Notes: generated by a model not told the origin, from the sequence alone. DNA of 64,000 nucleotides from Aquibium carbonis (GCF_003970795.1 NZ_RWKW01000004.1:1-64000); one strand, 5' to 3'. Positions 41,218-51,647 are shown, numbered from the stretch's first letter. Translations and numbers: made by a program.

Positions 41218-41506
41218 CATCCGCTATTCGCCGAGGGCGGAAAGGGATCTTCGGGACATCTGGCGCACGATCGCGATCGACAGCATGACGGCGGCCGATC
41301 GTCTGATCCTCCGTATCATCGACAAGCTCGAGTTGGCGGCCACTCAGCCCGCCATGGGCGTAGCTCGTGGGGATCTCGGCGCGGAGGCTCGACTTCTGAT
41401 CGTTCAACGATACATCGTGATATACGAGCCGTCGCCGAGCGGAATCGACGTCATCGCGATCCTCCACGGCATGCGGGATCCCCAGCACTGGCTTGACCAG
41501 AACTGA
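41210..41506 (+). CDS. ParE/RelE superfamily toxin
   Basis: A 98-residue protein of the ParE type (SIRYSPRAERDLRDIWRTIA at the N-terminus, RLLIVQRYIVIYEPSPSGIDVIAILHGMRDPQHWL at the C-terminus split by a loop). ParE toxins inhibit gyrase. The start is GTG at 41210. The intact pair lies beside alkB, between core and accessory genes. Confidence 0.9.
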   Translation: MASIRYSPRAERDLRDIWRTIAIDSMTAADRLILRIIDKLELAATQPAMGVARGDLGAEARLLIVQRYIVIYEPSPSGIDVIAILHGMRDPQHWLDQN

Positions 41507-41527
41507 CTAAGGGCGGAAGTCCAACCC

Positions 41528-42145
41528 ATGAACGTCCTGCCGCGCGGCGTGAAGCACATCCCCGGCTGTCTCGACGTCGAGGCGCAGCGCGCCCTGCTCG
41601 AGGAGATCCGCGCCGTGGTGGCGGCCGCGCCGCTCTACCGGCCCGAGATGCCGCGCACCGGCAAGCCGATGAGCGTGCGCATGACGAATTGCGGCTCGCT
41701 CGGCTGGGTGACGGACCGGCAGCGCGGCTATCGCTACCAGGCGACCCATCCCGTGACCGGCAAGCCCTGGCCGGCGATGCCGCAGCGGCTGGTCGACATC
41801 TGGGACGCGCTCGCCGGCCACCCCGCCCCGCCGCAGGCGTGCCTCGTCAATTTCTACGCCGACGACGCGAAGATGGGCCTGCACCAGGACCGCGACGAGG
41901 AGGACCTGTCCGCGCCCGTGGTTTCGATCTCGCTCGGCGATGCCTGCCTGTTTCGCGTCGGCGAAGCGACGCGCGGCGGGCGCACGACCTCGATCCGGCT
42001 CGAAAGCGGCGACGTGGTGATCCTCGGCGGCGAAGGGCGGCTCTGCTTCCACGGCGTCGACCGGATCTATCCGTCGACGTCGGCGCTGCTGAAGAAGGGC
42101 GGGCGCATCAACCTGACGCTCAGGCGCGTGACACGAACGGCCTGA
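41528..42145 (+). CDS. alkB: AlkB-type DNA/RNA oxidative demethylase
   Basis: A 205-residue Fe(II)/2-oxoglutarate dioxygenase that removes methyl groups from alkylated bases. Iron ligands are HxD in LHQDRDEE and the distal His in CFHGVDRI; the 2-oxoglutarate-binding Arg is in GRINLTLRRV, with the second family Arg following. The length matches E. coli AlkB. No ada or other adaptive-response gene is next to it; it follows the toxin gene by 21 bp. Confidence 0.93.
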   Translation: MNVLPRGVKHIPGCLDVEAQRALLEEIRAVVAAAPLYRPEMPRTGKPMSVRMTNCGSLGWVTDRQRGYRYQATHPVTGKPWPAMPQRLVDIWDALAGHPAPPQACLVNFYADDAKMGLHQDRDEEDLSAPVVSISLGDACLFRVGEATRGGRTTSIRLESGDVVILGGEGRLCFHGVDRIYPSTSALLKKGGRINLTLRRVTRTA

Positions 42146-42178
42146 AGGGCGGCGCTCGTCGAAACGGCTACCCTGCGG

Positions 42179-43138
42179 TCACAACCGGCGCAGCGCGACT
42201 TCCTCGACGCGATGGTTCGTGCCCTTCTTGAGGATCAGGTCGGCGCGGGGGCGCGTCGGCAGGATGTTCTCGCGCAGGTTCTTCAGGTTGATGTTGGACC
42301 ACAGACCCTCGGCGATGGCGCGGGCCGAGTCCTCCGACAGGGTCGAATAGCGATGGAAGAAGGAGTCCGGATTGCGGAACGCCGTTTCCCGCAACCGCAT
42401 GAAGCGGTTGATGTACCATTTGTGGATCAGCGCCTCGTCGGCGTCGATGTAGACCGAAAAGTCGAAGAAGTCGGAGACGACCGGCACGGCGCGGCCGTCC
42501 TTCGGCAGGTCGCGCGTCTGCAGGACGTTGATGCCCTCGAAGATCAGGATGTCCGGTCGGTCAATGGCGACGTACTCGCCCGGCAGGACGTCATAGGTGA
42601 AGTGCGAATAGACCGGCGCGGGCACGTTCGGCTCGCCCGACTTGATGGCGGATAGAAAGCGAAGCAGCGCGCCGACGTCGTAGCTGTCGGGAAAGCCCTT
42701 GCGTTCCATCAGGTTCTCGCGGCGCAGAACCTCGTTGGGATAGAGAAAGCCGTCGGTGGTGACGAGATCGACCTTGGGGCTCGACGGCCAGCGCGCCAGC
42801 AACTCCTTCAGGATACGCGCCGTGGCCGACTTGCCCACCGCGACGGAACCGGCAATGCCGATGATGAAGGGGGTCTTCTTGCTTTCCGAGGCGTTGAAGA
42901 ACGCCTGCCGCTGGCGAAACAGCAATTGCGTGGCTTCGACATGCGCCGAGAGCAGCCGCGACAAGGACAGGTAGATGCGCCGCACCTCGTCGAGGTCGAT
43001 CGGGTCGTTGAGAGAGCTCAGCCGCTGGACCTCGTCCTCGGTGAGGGTGAGCGGCGTGTCGGCCCGAAACTCGGCCCATCGCTCCGCCGAAAAGACGCGG
43101 TAGGGCGAGTACTTCACTTCCGGTGCAAGCTGGTCCAT
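42179..43138 (-). CDS. coaA: Pantothenate kinase, type I
   Basis: A 319-residue kinase for the first step of coenzyme A synthesis. Walker A is [17 protein letters not shown], and typical stretches are [10 protein letters not shown] and [23 protein letters not shown]. The ATG at 43138 gives the usual family start. It is the last gene of the histidine operon, 37 bp after hisE, an arrangement common in Hyphomicrobiales. A second CoA gene, coaE, is at 57557-58150. Confidence 0.95.
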   Translation of the reverse strand: MDQLAPEVKYSPYRVFSAERWAEFRADTPLTLTEDEVQRLSSLNDPIDLDEVRRIYLSLSRLLSAHVEATQLLFRQRQAFFNASESKKTPFIIGIAGSVAVGKSATARILKELLARWPSSPKVDLVTTDGFLYPNEVLRRENLMERKGFPDSYDVGALLRFLSAIKSGEPNVPAPVYSHFTYDVLPGEYVAIDRPDILIFEGINVLQTRDLPKDGRAVPVVSDFFDFSVYIDADEALIHKWYINRFMRLRETAFRNPDSFFHRYSTLSEDSARAIAEGLWSNINLKNLRENILPTRPRADLILKKGTNHRVEEVALRRL

Positions 43139-43175
43139 CGCCGTGTTCGTCCCGGAAGATACCAATCCGTTCACG

Positions 43176-43499
43176 TCAGCGTCCCGTGCGGGACGCCTTC
43201 TCCGCAATGCCCGATTGCCCCGTGCGGCGCTCGAGTTCCTCCATCACCCGCGACAGGGGGACATCGGCGAGAGCGAGGACCACCATCCAGTGATACAGGA
43301 GATCGGCGCTTTCCGAAACGAGTTCCGTCTCATCCTTTCGCACGGCGGCGATGACGGTCTCGACAGCCTCCTCGCCGAGCTTCTTGGCCGCCCGGTCCAT
43401 GCCGGAGGCAAACAGCTTCGCCGTCCAGGAGTTCGTATCGCCGGATCGGGCGCGTTCGGCCACGATCCGTTCGAGGTCGTCGAGGGTAAAATCGCTCAT
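43176..43499 (-). CDS. hisE: Phosphoribosyl-ATP diphosphatase
   Basis: A 107-residue enzyme of histidine synthesis, hydrolysing phosphoribosyl-ATP to phosphoribosyl-AMP. The MazG-like fold has its metal motif [14 protein letters not shown] and [13 protein letters not shown]. It is a stand-alone HisE, not the HisIE fusion. It starts 9 bp after hisF. Confidence 0.96.
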   Translation of the reverse strand: MSDFTLDDLERIVAERARSGDTNSWTAKLFASGMDRAAKKLGEEAVETVIAAVRKDETELVSESADLLYHWMVVLALADVPLSRVMEELERRTGQSGIAEKASRTGR

Positions 43500-43508
43500 G
43501 TGCGGCGT

Positions 43509-44303
43509 TTAGTGCGCAAGCGGTCCGGAGTCGAGTCGCATCGCGAGGCCCGCCGCCGCCATGTGCGCCTTGGCTTCGGCGATGGTGAAGGTGCCGAAAT
43601 GGAAGATCGAGGCGGCGAGCACCGCCGTCGCGTGGCCGTCGCGGATGCCTTCGACGAGATGGTCGAGCGTCCCGACGCCGCCTGACGCGATCACAGGCAC
43701 GCGCACCGCGTCGGCGATGGCGCGGGTGACGGCCAAGTCGTAGCCGGCCTTGGTGCCGTCGCGATCCATCGAGGTGAGCAGGATTTCACCGGCCCCCTTG
43801 TCGACCACCAGACGGGCGAAGTCGATCGCGTCGATGCCGGTCGGCTTGCGACCACCATGGGTGAAGATCTCCCAGCGATCCGTCTCGCCCGGCTGCGACA
43901 CCTTCTTGGCGTCGATGGCCACGACGATGCACTGGTTGCCAAACTTGTCGGCGGCCTCGGCGACGAAGTCCGGATTGTTCACCGCCGCCGTGTTGATCGA
44001 CACCTTGTCGGCGCCGGCGAGCAAAAGCTTGCGGATGTCGGCGACGGTGCGCACCCCTCCCCCCACCGTGAGCGGCATGAAGCACTGCTCGGCTGTGCGG
44101 GCGACGACGTCGAAGATGGTTTCGCGGTCGTCGGACGAGGCGGTGATGTCGAGGAAGCAGAGTTCGTCGGCGCCGGCCGCATCATAGGCCCTGGCGGCCT
44201 CGACGGGATCGCCGGCGTCGATCAGGTCGACGAAGTTGACGCCCTTGACGACACGGCCGTCCTTGACGTCGAGGCAGGGGATGACGCGGGATTTGAGGGT
44301 CAT
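43509..44303 (-). CDS. hisF: Imidazole glycerol phosphate synthase, cyclase subunit
   Basis: A 264-residue TIM barrel that closes the imidazole ring with ammonia from HisH. Catalytic Asp11 is in [15 protein letters not shown] and the second Asp in [15 protein letters not shown]. HisH is encoded four genes upstream in the same operon. It starts 39 bp after the Uma2-family gene. Confidence 0.97.
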   Translation of the reverse strand: MTLKSRVIPCLDVKDGRVVKGVNFVDLIDAGDPVEAARAYDAAGADELCFLDITASSDDRETIFDVVARTAEQCFMPLTVGGGVRTVADIRKLLLAGADKVSINTAAVNNPDFVAEAADKFGNQCIVVAIDAKKVSQPGETDRWEIFTHGGRKPTGIDAIDFARLVVDKGAGEILLTSMDRDGTKAGYDLAVTRAIADAVRVPVIASGGVGTLDHLVEGIRDGHATAVLAASIFHFGTFTIAEAKAHMAAAGLAMRLDSGPLAH

Positions 44304-44342
44304 GAAGGTCGTTTTCCGATATCGTCGGCGTGGAGCATGGAC

Positions 44343-44921
44343 CTACCGCTCGGCGGCGGCAGGATTTGCGATGCCCGTGTAAAGGGACTTCAGGTCGATG
44401 ACGACGGTCTTGTCATCGATCGTCAGAGTGATGGATCCGGTTTCATGGATCACCGGTGACTGCCACTCCCCATCCTCCCCGCGGGACCAGACCCAGATGC
44501 GGACCTCGTCCTGCGAAACGGTCAGGTAGTGACGCAGGCTCGGCAGGCTCTGGTAGTCCCGCGCCTTCGGTCCGAAATCATCCGCCAGACTGGACCCCGA
44601 GAGCACTTCGGCGATCAGCAGCGGCGACGTGGCCGCCAGCGCCTTGCCATCGGCGATCACCTTGTCGACCATGACGTCCGGAAACCGGATCCCGTCCGCC
44701 GTCAGGACACCGTGGTCCGTCGTTCCGACGTCATAGGCCTCGTCGCCAAGCTGAACTGCAATTTGTCGCTCGAGGCGGTTCGCGAGACGCCAGTGATTCC
44801 TCGTCACGTTGATCATCATCTCGACCACCCTCCCGTTGACGAACTCGCGCTTGCCCTCGCGCCCTTCGTTCCAGCGCAGGAATTCGTCCGGTGTGGTCGG
44901 CGGTCTCGACTGGATGTTCAT
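44343..44921 (-). CDS. Uma2 family (DUF820) restriction-endonuclease-like protein
   Basis: A 192-residue protein with the PD-(D/E)xK-like pattern of Uma2/DUF820: an N-terminal Glu (EGREGKREFVNGRVVEM), Asp in IRFPDVMV and the E-x-L/S segment in LLIAEVLSGSS. These families are abundant in cyanobacteria and scattered in proteobacteria; function is uncertain. It is inserted between hisA and hisF with tight spacing (4 bp after hisA, 39 bp before hisF), so it should be transcribed with the operon. It looks like a late insertion. Confidence 0.85.
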   Translation of the reverse strand: MNIQSRPPTTPDEFLRWNEGREGKREFVNGRVVEMMINVTRNHWRLANRLERQIAVQLGDEAYDVGTTDHGVLTADGIRFPDVMVDKVIADGKALAATSPLLIAEVLSGSSLADDFGPKARDYQSLPSLRHYLTVSQDEVRIWVWSRGEDGEWQSPVIHETGSITLTIDDKTVVIDLKSLYTGIANPAAAER

Positions 44922-44925
44922 GACG

Positions 44926-45681
44926 TCAGTCTAACATGCCGCGCGGGGGCTTTGAATTGCCCGACAGGATGGCGAGCGCCTCGGCCGGATCGATGCGCCC
45001 GTCATAGAGCGCGCGGCCCGAGATCGCGCCTTCGAGCTTTCGCGCATCCGGCATGGTCATGCGCACGATGTCGGCGATCGAGGCGAGGCCGCCCGAGGCG
45101 ATGACGGGGATCGACACCGCATCGGCCAGCTCGATGGTGGAATCCCAGTTGATGCCCGCCAGCACGCCGTCGCGGTCGATGTCGGTGTAGATGATGGCGG
45201 CGACACCGGCGCCCTCGAATTTCTGCGCCAGTTCGATCACGCCGAGGGTCGAGGCTTCCGCCCAGCCCTCCACCGCGACCTTGCCGCCCCTGGCGTCGAT
45301 GCCGACGGCGACCTTGCCGGGGAAGAGCCGGCAGGCCTGCTTCACCAGATCGGGGTCGCGCACGGCGACCGTGCCGAGGATGACGCGGGCGAGCCCCTTG
45401 TCGAGCCAGCTTTCGATATGCGCGAGCGAACGGATGCCGCCGCCGAGCTGGACCGGGTTGGTCGTCGCCTTCAGGATCGCCTCGACGGCCGCGCCATTGA
45501 CGCTGCCGCCCTCGAAGGCGCCGTTGAGATCGACCACGTGCAGCCACCGGAAGCCCTGGTCCTGAAAGGCTTTCGCCTGCGCGGCCGGGTCTTCGTTGTA
45601 GACGGTGGCGGTGGCCATGTCGCCGAGCTTCAGGCGCACGCACTGGCCGTCCTTGAGGTCGATCGCGGGAAACAGGATCAT
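44926..45681 (-). CDS. hisA: ProFAR isomerase
   Basis: A 251-residue TIM barrel of histidine synthesis. Catalytic Asp residues are in [15 protein letters not shown] and [14 protein letters not shown]. It begins 4 bp after DUF1330 and precedes the Uma2 gene. Confidence 0.97.
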   Translation of the reverse strand: MILFPAIDLKDGQCVRLKLGDMATATVYNEDPAAQAKAFQDQGFRWLHVVDLNGAFEGGSVNGAAVEAILKATTNPVQLGGGIRSLAHIESWLDKGLARVILGTVAVRDPDLVKQACRLFPGKVAVGIDARGGKVAVEGWAEASTLGVIELAQKFEGAGVAAIIYTDIDRDGVLAGINWDSTIELADAVSIPVIASGGLASIADIVRMTMPDARKLEGAISGRALYDGRIDPAEALAILSGNSKPPRGMLD

Positions 45682-45685
45682 CGGC

Positions 45686-45973
45686 TCAGACGCCTTCCAC
45701 CACGGCCATGTGGGCGGTCGAACAGGCTTCGCGCAGCTTCAGCGCGGCCTGGTATTCAGGCGAATGGAAGCAGTCGAGCGCGGTCTGATAGCTGTCGAAC
45801 TCGATGACGACGAGACGCGTCGCCTTCGGGCCTTCCAGCACCTCGCCCTGGCCGCCGCGCACGAGGAATTTCGCGCCATACTTGTCGAAGGCCGCCTTGT
45901 TGGCGGCGACATAGCGCGGATAATTGTCGGGATCGGTGATGTCGACCATCGCCATCCAGTAGCCCTTCTTCAT
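45686..45973 (-). CDS. DUF1330 family protein
   Basis: A 95-residue single-domain protein of the dimeric alpha-beta barrel type: [22 protein letters not shown] and [18 protein letters not shown] are characteristic. Function is unknown. The ATG at 45973 overlaps the hisH stop (TGATG), so it is translationally coupled within the histidine operon; this neighbour is common in Hyphomicrobiales and should not be taken as proof of a histidine role. Confidence 0.88.
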   Translation of the reverse strand: MKKGYWMAMVDITDPDNYPRYVAANKAAFDKYGAKFLVRGGQGEVLEGPKATRLVVIEFDSYQTALDCFHSPEYQAALKLREACSTAHMAVVEGV

Positions 45974-46623
45974 CAAGGTCTCCATGTCAGGAAGTTCGCG
46001 ATCAGGGCGAGGCCGAACGCCTGGCTCTTTTCGGGATGGAACTGGGTGCCCACCATGTTGTCGCGCCCGACGGCCGCGGTGACCTCGCCGCCATAATCTG
46101 TGACGGCCAGAACCTCGGCCGGGGTCGTTGCGGCCAGGTGGTAGGAGTGGACGAAATAGGCGTGCAGCCCATCGTCGCCGGTGGGAATGCCGGCGAAGAT
46201 CGGGTGGGAATGTTTCACGTGAATCGTGTTCCAGCCGATTTGCGGAATCTTGAGCGCGGGATCCGAAGGCTGGATCTCGACCACGTCGCCTGCGATCCAG
46301 CCCAGACCGTGCGTGATCGTCTTCTCCAGCCCGCGTTGCGACATCAGCTGCATGCCGACGCAGATGCCGAGAAACGGGCGCCCTGCCTTCAGCGTCGCTT
46401 CCTCGATCACCTCCCACATGCCCGGAACCGCGTGCAGGCCTGCGGCACAATCGGCATAGGCCCCGACGCCGGGCAGCACGATGCGATCGGCCGTGCGCAC
46501 GCGCTCGGCATCGGCCGTCAGGTCGATCTCGGCGTTGGTGCCGCTTTCGCGCGCGGCGCGCTCGAAGGCCTTGGTGGCCGAACGCAGATTGCCCGAGCCA
46601 TAGTCGATGATCGCCACGCGCAT
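45973..46623 (-). CDS. hisH: Imidazole glycerol phosphate synthase, glutaminase subunit
   Basis: A 216-residue class I glutamine amidotransferase. The catalytic Cys is in [11 protein letters not shown] and the His/Glu pair in [12 protein letters not shown]. It supplies ammonia to HisF. Placed 3 bp after the DUF2628 gene. Confidence 0.97.
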   Translation of the reverse strand: MRVAIIDYGSGNLRSATKAFERAARESGTNAEIDLTADAERVRTADRIVLPGVGAYADCAAGLHAVPGMWEVIEEATLKAGRPFLGICVGMQLMSQRGLEKTITHGLGWIAGDVVEIQPSDPALKIPQIGWNTIHVKHSHPIFAGIPTGDDGLHAYFVHSYHLAATTPAEVLAVTDYGGEVTAAVGRDNMVGTQFHPEKSQAFGLALIANFLTWRP

Positions 46624-46626
46624 GGA

Positions 46627-47109
46627 TCAGTTCCTTCCGGGATAGCCGAACAGGCCGAGTTCCGGCTCGTTGCCGCCACGCGTATCGGCCGGCACGACGC
46701 CTTGCCGAATGGGCGGCAAGGGGCGCGGCCCAGCTTCGATCTCGTCGGGCTGCGCCGACAGATATCGTGTTTCGGCATCCGCGCGGTTGTCGGCGTCGAC
46801 CACACCCCATTCCGCATAGCCCCGGCGGCGAAGCGCCCAGAGCCGCAAGGCCGAGCCTTCGAGCCCGACATAGATCGACACCAGCAAGGTGAAGCCGCCG
46901 ACGAGCATTTCGGCGGTACCGGAGGTTTCACCGAGAATGCCGAGCCCGAGCATGACGGCGAGCAGCACGAGCGTCTCGATCCACAGACGGTTCCAGAGCA
47001 ACCAGACGAGCGGCAGCAGGAAGCCGAGGACATGAAATCCGTCGCGCACGTAGACCTCGTCCGCGTCCACGCGGTCGCGCGGCGGTTGCATCACGACATA
47101 GATCGCCAT
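46627..47109 (-). CDS. DUF2628 family membrane protein
   Basis: A 160-residue protein with three hydrophobic helices (about residues 27-45, 45-62 and 64-82; FHVLGFLLPLVWLLWN, LLAVMLGLGILGET, LVGGFTLLVSIYVGLEG) and a hydrophilic C-terminal tail. The function is unknown; it commonly lies between hisB and hisH in this order of bacteria. It starts 9 bp after hisB. Confidence 0.85.
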   Translation of the reverse strand: MAIYVVMQPPRDRVDADEVYVRDGFHVLGFLLPLVWLLWNRLWIETLVLLAVMLGLGILGETSGTAEMLVGGFTLLVSIYVGLEGSALRLWALRRRGYAEWGVVDADNRADAETRYLSAQPDEIEAGPRPLPPIRQGVVPADTRGGNEPELGLFGYPGRN

Positions 47110-47118
47110 CGTCCGCTC

Positions 47119-47730
47119 CTATCCGTTCAGCGTTCCCTTGGTGGAGGGGACGGCCCCTGCCTGGCGCATGTCGGGCTCGATGGCCGTTCGAAGCGCGCGG
47201 GCAACCGCCTTGAAGCAGGTTTCGGCGATGTGGTGATTGTTGGCGCCGTAGTGATTCGTCACGTGCAGCGTGATGCCGGCGTTCTGCGCCAGCGCCTGGA
47301 AGAACTCGCGCACCAGTTCGGTGTCGAAGGTGCCGATCTTCGGCGCGGAGAACACGACCTGCCAGACGAGGAACGGCCGGCCCGAGACGTCGATGGCGGC
47401 GCGGGTCAGGGTCTCGTCCATGGCGAGGTCGATCGAGGCGTAGCGCGTGATGCCGCGGCGGTCGCCCAGGGCCTGGGCAATGGCCTGGCCGATGGCGATG
47501 CCGGCATCCTCGACCGTGTGATGGTCGTCAATGTGAAGATCGCCCTTGGCTTCGAGCGTCAGATCGATCAGCGAATGCCGCGACAACTGCTCCAGCATGT
47601 GGTCGAAGAAGCCGACGCCGGTGGACACCTCGTACTTGCCCGATCCGTCGAGATCGACCGATGCGCTGATCGCCGTCTCGTTGGTCTTGCGGCTGACCGA
47701 TGCCGTGCGGCCCTTCGCGGGAGCGTTCAT
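47119..47730 (-). CDS. hisB: Imidazoleglycerol-phosphate dehydratase
   Basis: A 203-residue manganese enzyme and first gene of the operon, single-function (no phosphatase domain). Metal motifs are [24 protein letters not shown] split across the chain and a second His cluster ([17 protein letters not shown]). It is divergent from hslV across a 185-bp gap in which I see no clear operator. Confidence 0.96.
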   Translation of the reverse strand: MNAPAKGRTASVSRKTNETAISASVDLDGSGKYEVSTGVGFFDHMLEQLSRHSLIDLTLEAKGDLHIDDHHTVEDAGIAIGQAIAQALGDRRGITRYASIDLAMDETLTRAAIDVSGRPFLVWQVVFSAPKIGTFDTELVREFFQALAQNAGITLHVTNHYGANNHHIAETCFKAVARALRTAIEPDMRQAGAVPSTKGTLNG

Positions 47731-47915
47731 TCCCTGGTCCTTTCGATGCCCATGGCGGGTGCTTTATCAGCCCGTTTCGGCGAATTCCAGTTGCCGGCTT
47801 CCGGAAGCATGCCGGCCGGGCGATTTGCATTCGACGCGGCGACGCATAGATAACGGTGCAGAGGCCGGGCGCGGCAGTCCGTTCGGCCAATCCAGTCCGC
47901 CTTCCGGAGCGCCCC

Positions 47916-48464
47916 ATGTCCAGCGAAATCACCATGCATGCAACGACCATCGTCACCATCCGCAAGGGCGGCAAGGTGGTCATCGCGGGCGACGGGCAGG
48001 TCAGCCTCGGCCAGACGATCATGAAGGGCAACGCCCGCAAGGTCCGGCGGCTCGGCAAGGGCAACGTGATTGCCGGTTTTGCCGGCGCGACGGCGGACGC
48101 CTTCACCCTGCTGGAGCGGCTGGAGACCAAGCTCGAACAATATCCGGACCAGCTCACCCGCGCCTGCGTGGAACTGGCAAAGGACTGGCGCACCGATCGC
48201 TATCTGCGGCGGCTGGAAGCGATGATGCTGGTGGCCGACAAATCGGTGACCCTGGCGCTGACCGGCACCGGCGACGTGCTGGAGCCGGAACACGGCGTCA
48301 TGGCGATCGGCTCGGGCGGCAACTACGCGCTGGCGGCGGCCCGCGCCCTGATGGACACCGACAAGGACGCCGAGGAGATCGCGCGCAAGGCGATGCAGAT
48401 CGCGGCCGAGATCTGCGTCTACACCAACGGCAACTTCGTCGTCGAAACGCTCGATGCCGACTGA
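47916..48464 (+). CDS. hslV: ATP-dependent protease subunit HslV
   Basis: A 182-residue peptidase. Processing before the Thr in [13 protein letters not shown] exposes the N-terminal catalytic threonine; Lys and Gly of the pocket are in [18 protein letters not shown]. It forms the proteasome-like complex with HslU (50215-51516). The ATG at 47916 gives the normal length. A GNAT gene overlaps its end by 11 nt. Confidence 0.96.
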   Translation: MSSEITMHATTIVTIRKGGKVVIAGDGQVSLGQTIMKGNARKVRRLGKGNVIAGFAGATADAFTLLERLETKLEQYPDQLTRACVELAKDWRTDRYLRRLEAMMLVADKSVTLALTGTGDVLEPEHGVMAIGSGGNYALAAARALMDTDKDAEEIARKAMQIAAEICVYTNGNFVVETLDAD

Positions 48465-48999
48465 AGCGCCGGTCATCGGGTTCCGCCCGGTCGGGGCCGC
48501 CGACCTGCCCATGCTCGAACGCTGGATGCGGCAACCGCACTGGCGCAAGTGGTGGGGCGATTCGGACGAGGAAATCCGTTTCGTGCAGGACATGATCGAA
48601 GGTCGGGACACGACGCGCCCCTTCATCTTCACGGTCGACGGCGACGATGCGGGCTACATCCAGTACTGGTTCATCGGCCATCACCAGAACGAGAGCTGGC
48701 TGGCCGACAATCCCTGGCTCGGCGTCCTGCCAGCGGGCACGATCGGGGTCGACCTGTCGATCGGTCCGGCCGACCGGCTGTCGAAGGGCATCGGAACCGC
48801 AGCGCTGACGGCGTTCGTCGCCATGCTGCGTGCGACGGGCTTTTCGCAGATCATCATCGATCCCGATCCCGCGAATCTGCGCGCGGTGCGGGCCTACGAG
48901 AAGGCCGGCTTCCAGCCGATCCCCGAACTCCTGGGGAAAAGCGGGGACAGCCTGATCATGCGGCATGTCGCACGAGACACCGCGACGCAGACGGCGTAG
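48454..48999 (+). CDS. GNAT family N-acetyltransferase, AAC(6')-like
   Basis: A 181-residue acetyltransferase with the aminoglycoside 6'-acetyltransferase-like pattern ([18 protein letters not shown], then acetyl-CoA loop [15 protein letters not shown], and [13 protein letters not shown]). It is translationally coupled to hslV. GNATs at this place are common in rhizobia; the substrate is unknown and resistance is not implied. Confidence 0.87.
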   Translation: MPTEAPVIGFRPVGAADLPMLERWMRQPHWRKWWGDSDEEIRFVQDMIEGRDTTRPFIFTVDGDDAGYIQYWFIGHHQNESWLADNPWLGVLPAGTIGVDLSIGPADRLSKGIGTAALTAFVAMLRATGFSQIIIDPDPANLRAVRAYEKAGFQPIPELLGKSGDSLIMRHVARDTATQTA

Positions 49000-49037
49000 C
49001 GGCTGATCCGCGACGACACCTTGCCGCGCGGGAGCGA

Positions 49038-50120
49038 ATGCTGTTGTGCTTCCGCGCCCGAAAAGCGAACCGGAAGAACGATCCCCGAATGGTCGAGACC
49101 TTGCCTCTGACCGCGCACGCCGCCGTCGAACACGTCGCGGACGACGACCGCGCGACGCTTTTCGCGGTGGCCGAAGAAATCGATGCGATCGTCGCGGACT
49201 GGCTCGCGCGCCTCGGCCGCGACCGGCTGATCGTCACCCTCGCGACCCGCGATTTCGCCGCCGGGCTCCTTGTCATGATCCGCTCGCTGCGGGCGGTTTC
49301 GGACGTCCCGGTCCTGGTGCTGAAGCTCGGTTCGTGGCGGTTCGAGCACGAGGCCGAGGACGTCGCCGCGATCCAGGTGCCGGCCCTCGTCCGGGCGGGC
49401 GTCGAAGCGCGGGCGGACCTGCCGCATCTGTCCGCGACGCTGAGCAAGCTGTGGGCATTCTCGATCACGACGCCATGTCGCGTGGCTCATCTGGACGCCG
49501 ACTGTCTCGTCCTGCGTCCGATCGACGGACTTCTGGACGGCGACGGGTTCGCGGCAGCGCCGGACCTGCTCCTTCACTACAGGCTGCGTGCCTTCAACAC
49601 GGGGGTGTTCTCCTTCACGCCGTCCGCCGACCTTCGCGAAAGCCTGTTCAGGCGGCTGCCGGAGCTTTCGGTGACCGACGGAGACCAGAGCGTCCTGAAC
49701 GCCTTTTTCGAGGACTGGCGGCCATTGCCGCTTGGACTGAACTTCCTGCGGAGTCAGGCGCTGGTGCGCGCGCTGGCGCAGGATCGCAATCTGCGCATTC
49801 TCCATTACACGCCGGGAAAACCATGGACGAGCGGGCCCTCGCACCCGCGCGACCACGCGCTGGCCCCCCTCGATGATCTCTGGACGGAACGCCTGAGCGA
49901 CGCGGAATACCGGGACGTCAAGCGGCAGTGGCAGCTGGACGTCGACGCGGTGGAGCAGAACCTGACCGTCTGGGCGAGCCGCTCCGCCGGGCTCTACCGC
50001 GACCAGATCGCGGACGGTCTCACGCGAACCCGGCGCCGGCTGAGACTCTGGCTCGCCGGCCTTGGCCTCCTGTCGGCGATGCAGACGCTGGCGCTGTTCT
50101 GGATCGTCCTGCGCGGATGA
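49038..50120 (+). CDS. Glycosyltransferase-family-8-like protein with C-terminal membrane helix
   Basis: A 360-residue protein whose middle resembles GT8/glycogenin-type transferases: strand LIVTLATRDFAAGLLVMIRSL, a DxD motif in VAHLDADCLVLRPID, FNTGVFSFTPS, and the His motif in HYTPGKPWTS. A single hydrophobic helix ends the chain (LWLAGLGLLSAMQTLALFW), so it may be tail-anchored with the catalytic part in the cytosol. It lies between hslV-GNAT and hslU, an unusual place. The start may be 49038 (GGGAG nearby) or 49089. Donor and acceptor are unknown. Confidence 0.72.
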   Translation: MLLCFRARKANRKNDPRMVETLPLTAHAAVEHVADDDRATLFAVAEEIDAIVADWLARLGRDRLIVTLATRDFAAGLLVMIRSLRAVSDVPVLVLKLGSWRFEHEAEDVAAIQVPALVRAGVEARADLPHLSATLSKLWAFSITTPCRVAHLDADCLVLRPIDGLLDGDGFAAAPDLLLHYRLRAFNTGVFSFTPSADLRESLFRRLPELSVTDGDQSVLNAFFEDWRPLPLGLNFLRSQALVRALAQDRNLRILHYTPGKPWTSGPSHPRDHALAPLDDLWTERLSDAEYRDVKRQWQLDVDAVEQNLTVWASRSAGLYRDQIADGLTRTRRRLRLWLAGLGLLSAMQTLALFWIVLRG

Positions 50121-50214
50121 CCATGCCGGGCGGGATTGTGCGGCAGGCGGCGATCCCTATGTAGTGTCGGTGCCGACAGTGCCTGCACCGGCGGCACGCT
50201 TCACGGAGTAAGAC

Positions 50215-51516
50215 ATGACCAATTTTTCCCCCCGCGAGATCGTCTCCGAACTCGATCGGTTCATCATCGGACAGAAGGACGCCAAGCGCGCCGTGGCCAT
50301 CGCGCTGCGCAACCGTTGGCGCAGGCAGCAGCTCGAGGGCGACATGCGCGAAGAGGTCATGCCCAAGAACATCCTGATGATCGGACCCACCGGCGTCGGC
50401 AAGACGGAGATCTCGCGCCGTCTCGCCAAGCTCGCCGGCGCGCCCTTCACCAAGGTCGAAGCCACCAAGTTCACCGAGGTCGGCTATGTGGGCCGCGACG
50501 TGGAACAGATCATCCGCGATCTCGTGGAAGTCGCCATCGGGCTCGTGAAGGACAAGATGCGCGAGGACGTGAAGGCGCGTGCGCACATCAACGCCGAGGA
50601 GCGCGTGCTGGACGCGCTGGTGGGCAAGACGGCCAGCCCCGCGACCCGCGACAGTTTCCGCAAGAAGCTGCGAGCGGGAGACATGGACGACAAGGAAATC
50701 GAGGTCGAGGTCGCCGACACCGCGCCCGCCGGTTTCGAGCTTCCCGGGATGCCGGGCGCCAACATCGGCGTGCTCAACATCAACGAGATGCTGTCGAAGG
50801 CGATGGGCGGGCGCACCAAGACGCGCAAGACGACCGTCAAGGAATCCTACGGCCATCTCATCAACGACGAATCAGACAAGCTGCTCGACCAGGACGAGGT
50901 GGTGCAGCGCGCGCTTTCTTCGACCGAAAACGACGGGATCGTCTTCATCGACGAGATCGACAAGATCGCGACCCGCGAGGGCGGCGTCGGCGCCGGCGTC
51001 AGCCGTGAAGGCGTGCAGCGCGACCTGCTGCCGCTGGTCGAAGGCACGACCGTGGCGACCAAGTACGGGCCGGTGAAGACCGACCACATCCTGTTCATCG
51101 CCTCCGGCGCGTTCCATGTGGCCAAGCCGTCCGATCTCTTGCCGGAGTTGCAGGGACGCCTGCCGATCCGCGTCGAGCTGAGGGCGCTGGAGAAGAACGA
51201 TTTCGTGCGGATCCTCACCGAGACCGAAGCAAGCCTCATCAAGCAGTACATCGCCCTGATGCTGACGGAAGGCGTGGAACTCGATTTCACCGAAGAGGCG
51301 ATCGACGCTCTCGCGGGCGTGGCCGTGGACCTGAACGCCTCGGTCGAGAACATCGGCGCCAGGCGCTTGCAGACGGTGATGGAACGCGTGCTGGACGACA
51401 TCTCGTTCAACGCGCCGGATCGCTCCGGAACGAGCGTGACGATCGACGCGGACTATGTCGCCAGGAACGTCGGGGACCTGGCGAAGAACACGGATTTGTC
51501 CCGATTCATCCTGTAA
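50215..51516 (+). CDS. hslU: ATP-dependent protease ATPase subunit HslU
   Basis: A 433-residue AAA+ unfoldase that feeds substrates to HslV. The N-terminal [19 protein letters not shown] is characteristic; Walker A is GPTGVGKTE, Walker [12 protein letters not shown], with the I domain between about residues 110 and 230 and sensor 2 in [11 protein letters not shown]. The C-terminus DLSRFIL is the peptide that activates HslV. Confidence 0.97.
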   Translation: MTNFSPREIVSELDRFIIGQKDAKRAVAIALRNRWRRQQLEGDMREEVMPKNILMIGPTGVGKTEISRRLAKLAGAPFTKVEATKFTEVGYVGRDVEQIIRDLVEVAIGLVKDKMREDVKARAHINAEERVLDALVGKTASPATRDSFRKKLRAGDMDDKEIEVEVADTAPAGFELPGMPGANIGVLNINEMLSKAMGGRTKTRKTTVKESYGHLINDESDKLLDQDEVVQRALSSTENDGIVFIDEIDKIATREGGVGAGVSREGVQRDLLPLVEGTTVATKYGPVKTDHILFIASGAFHVAKPSDLLPELQGRLPIRVELRALEKNDFVRILTETEASLIKQYIALMLTEGVELDFTEEAIDALAGVAVDLNASVENIGARRLQTVMERVLDDISFNAPDRSGTSVTIDADYVARNVGDLAKNTDLSRFIL

Positions 51517-51533
51517 GACAGCGTTGCAATCGC

Positions 51534-51569
51534 ACCACAGGTGCGGCTGTCAACGGCCGCGCCTGTGGT
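51534..51569 (+). terminator. Hairpin after hslU
   Basis: A 14-bp stem (ACCACAGGTGCGGC with GCCGCGCCTGTGGT, one G-T pair) closes around an 8-nt loop, 18 bp after the hslU stop. There is no T-tract beyond TTCTCGG, so it may terminate with help from Rho or stabilise the message. Confidence 0.65.
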
Positions 51570-51647
51570 TCTCGGACCTTTGCCGGATCGACTCGGGGGG
51601 CAGGCTTCAATAGTTAGGTCGGGGCGGGACATCACAGGCAACCATTC

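Noticed and set aside
48454-48999. GNAT protein as an aminoglycoside-resistance enzyme
   Set aside because: The similarity is general to the fold; it is a chromosomal gene coupled to hslV with no mobile-element context.
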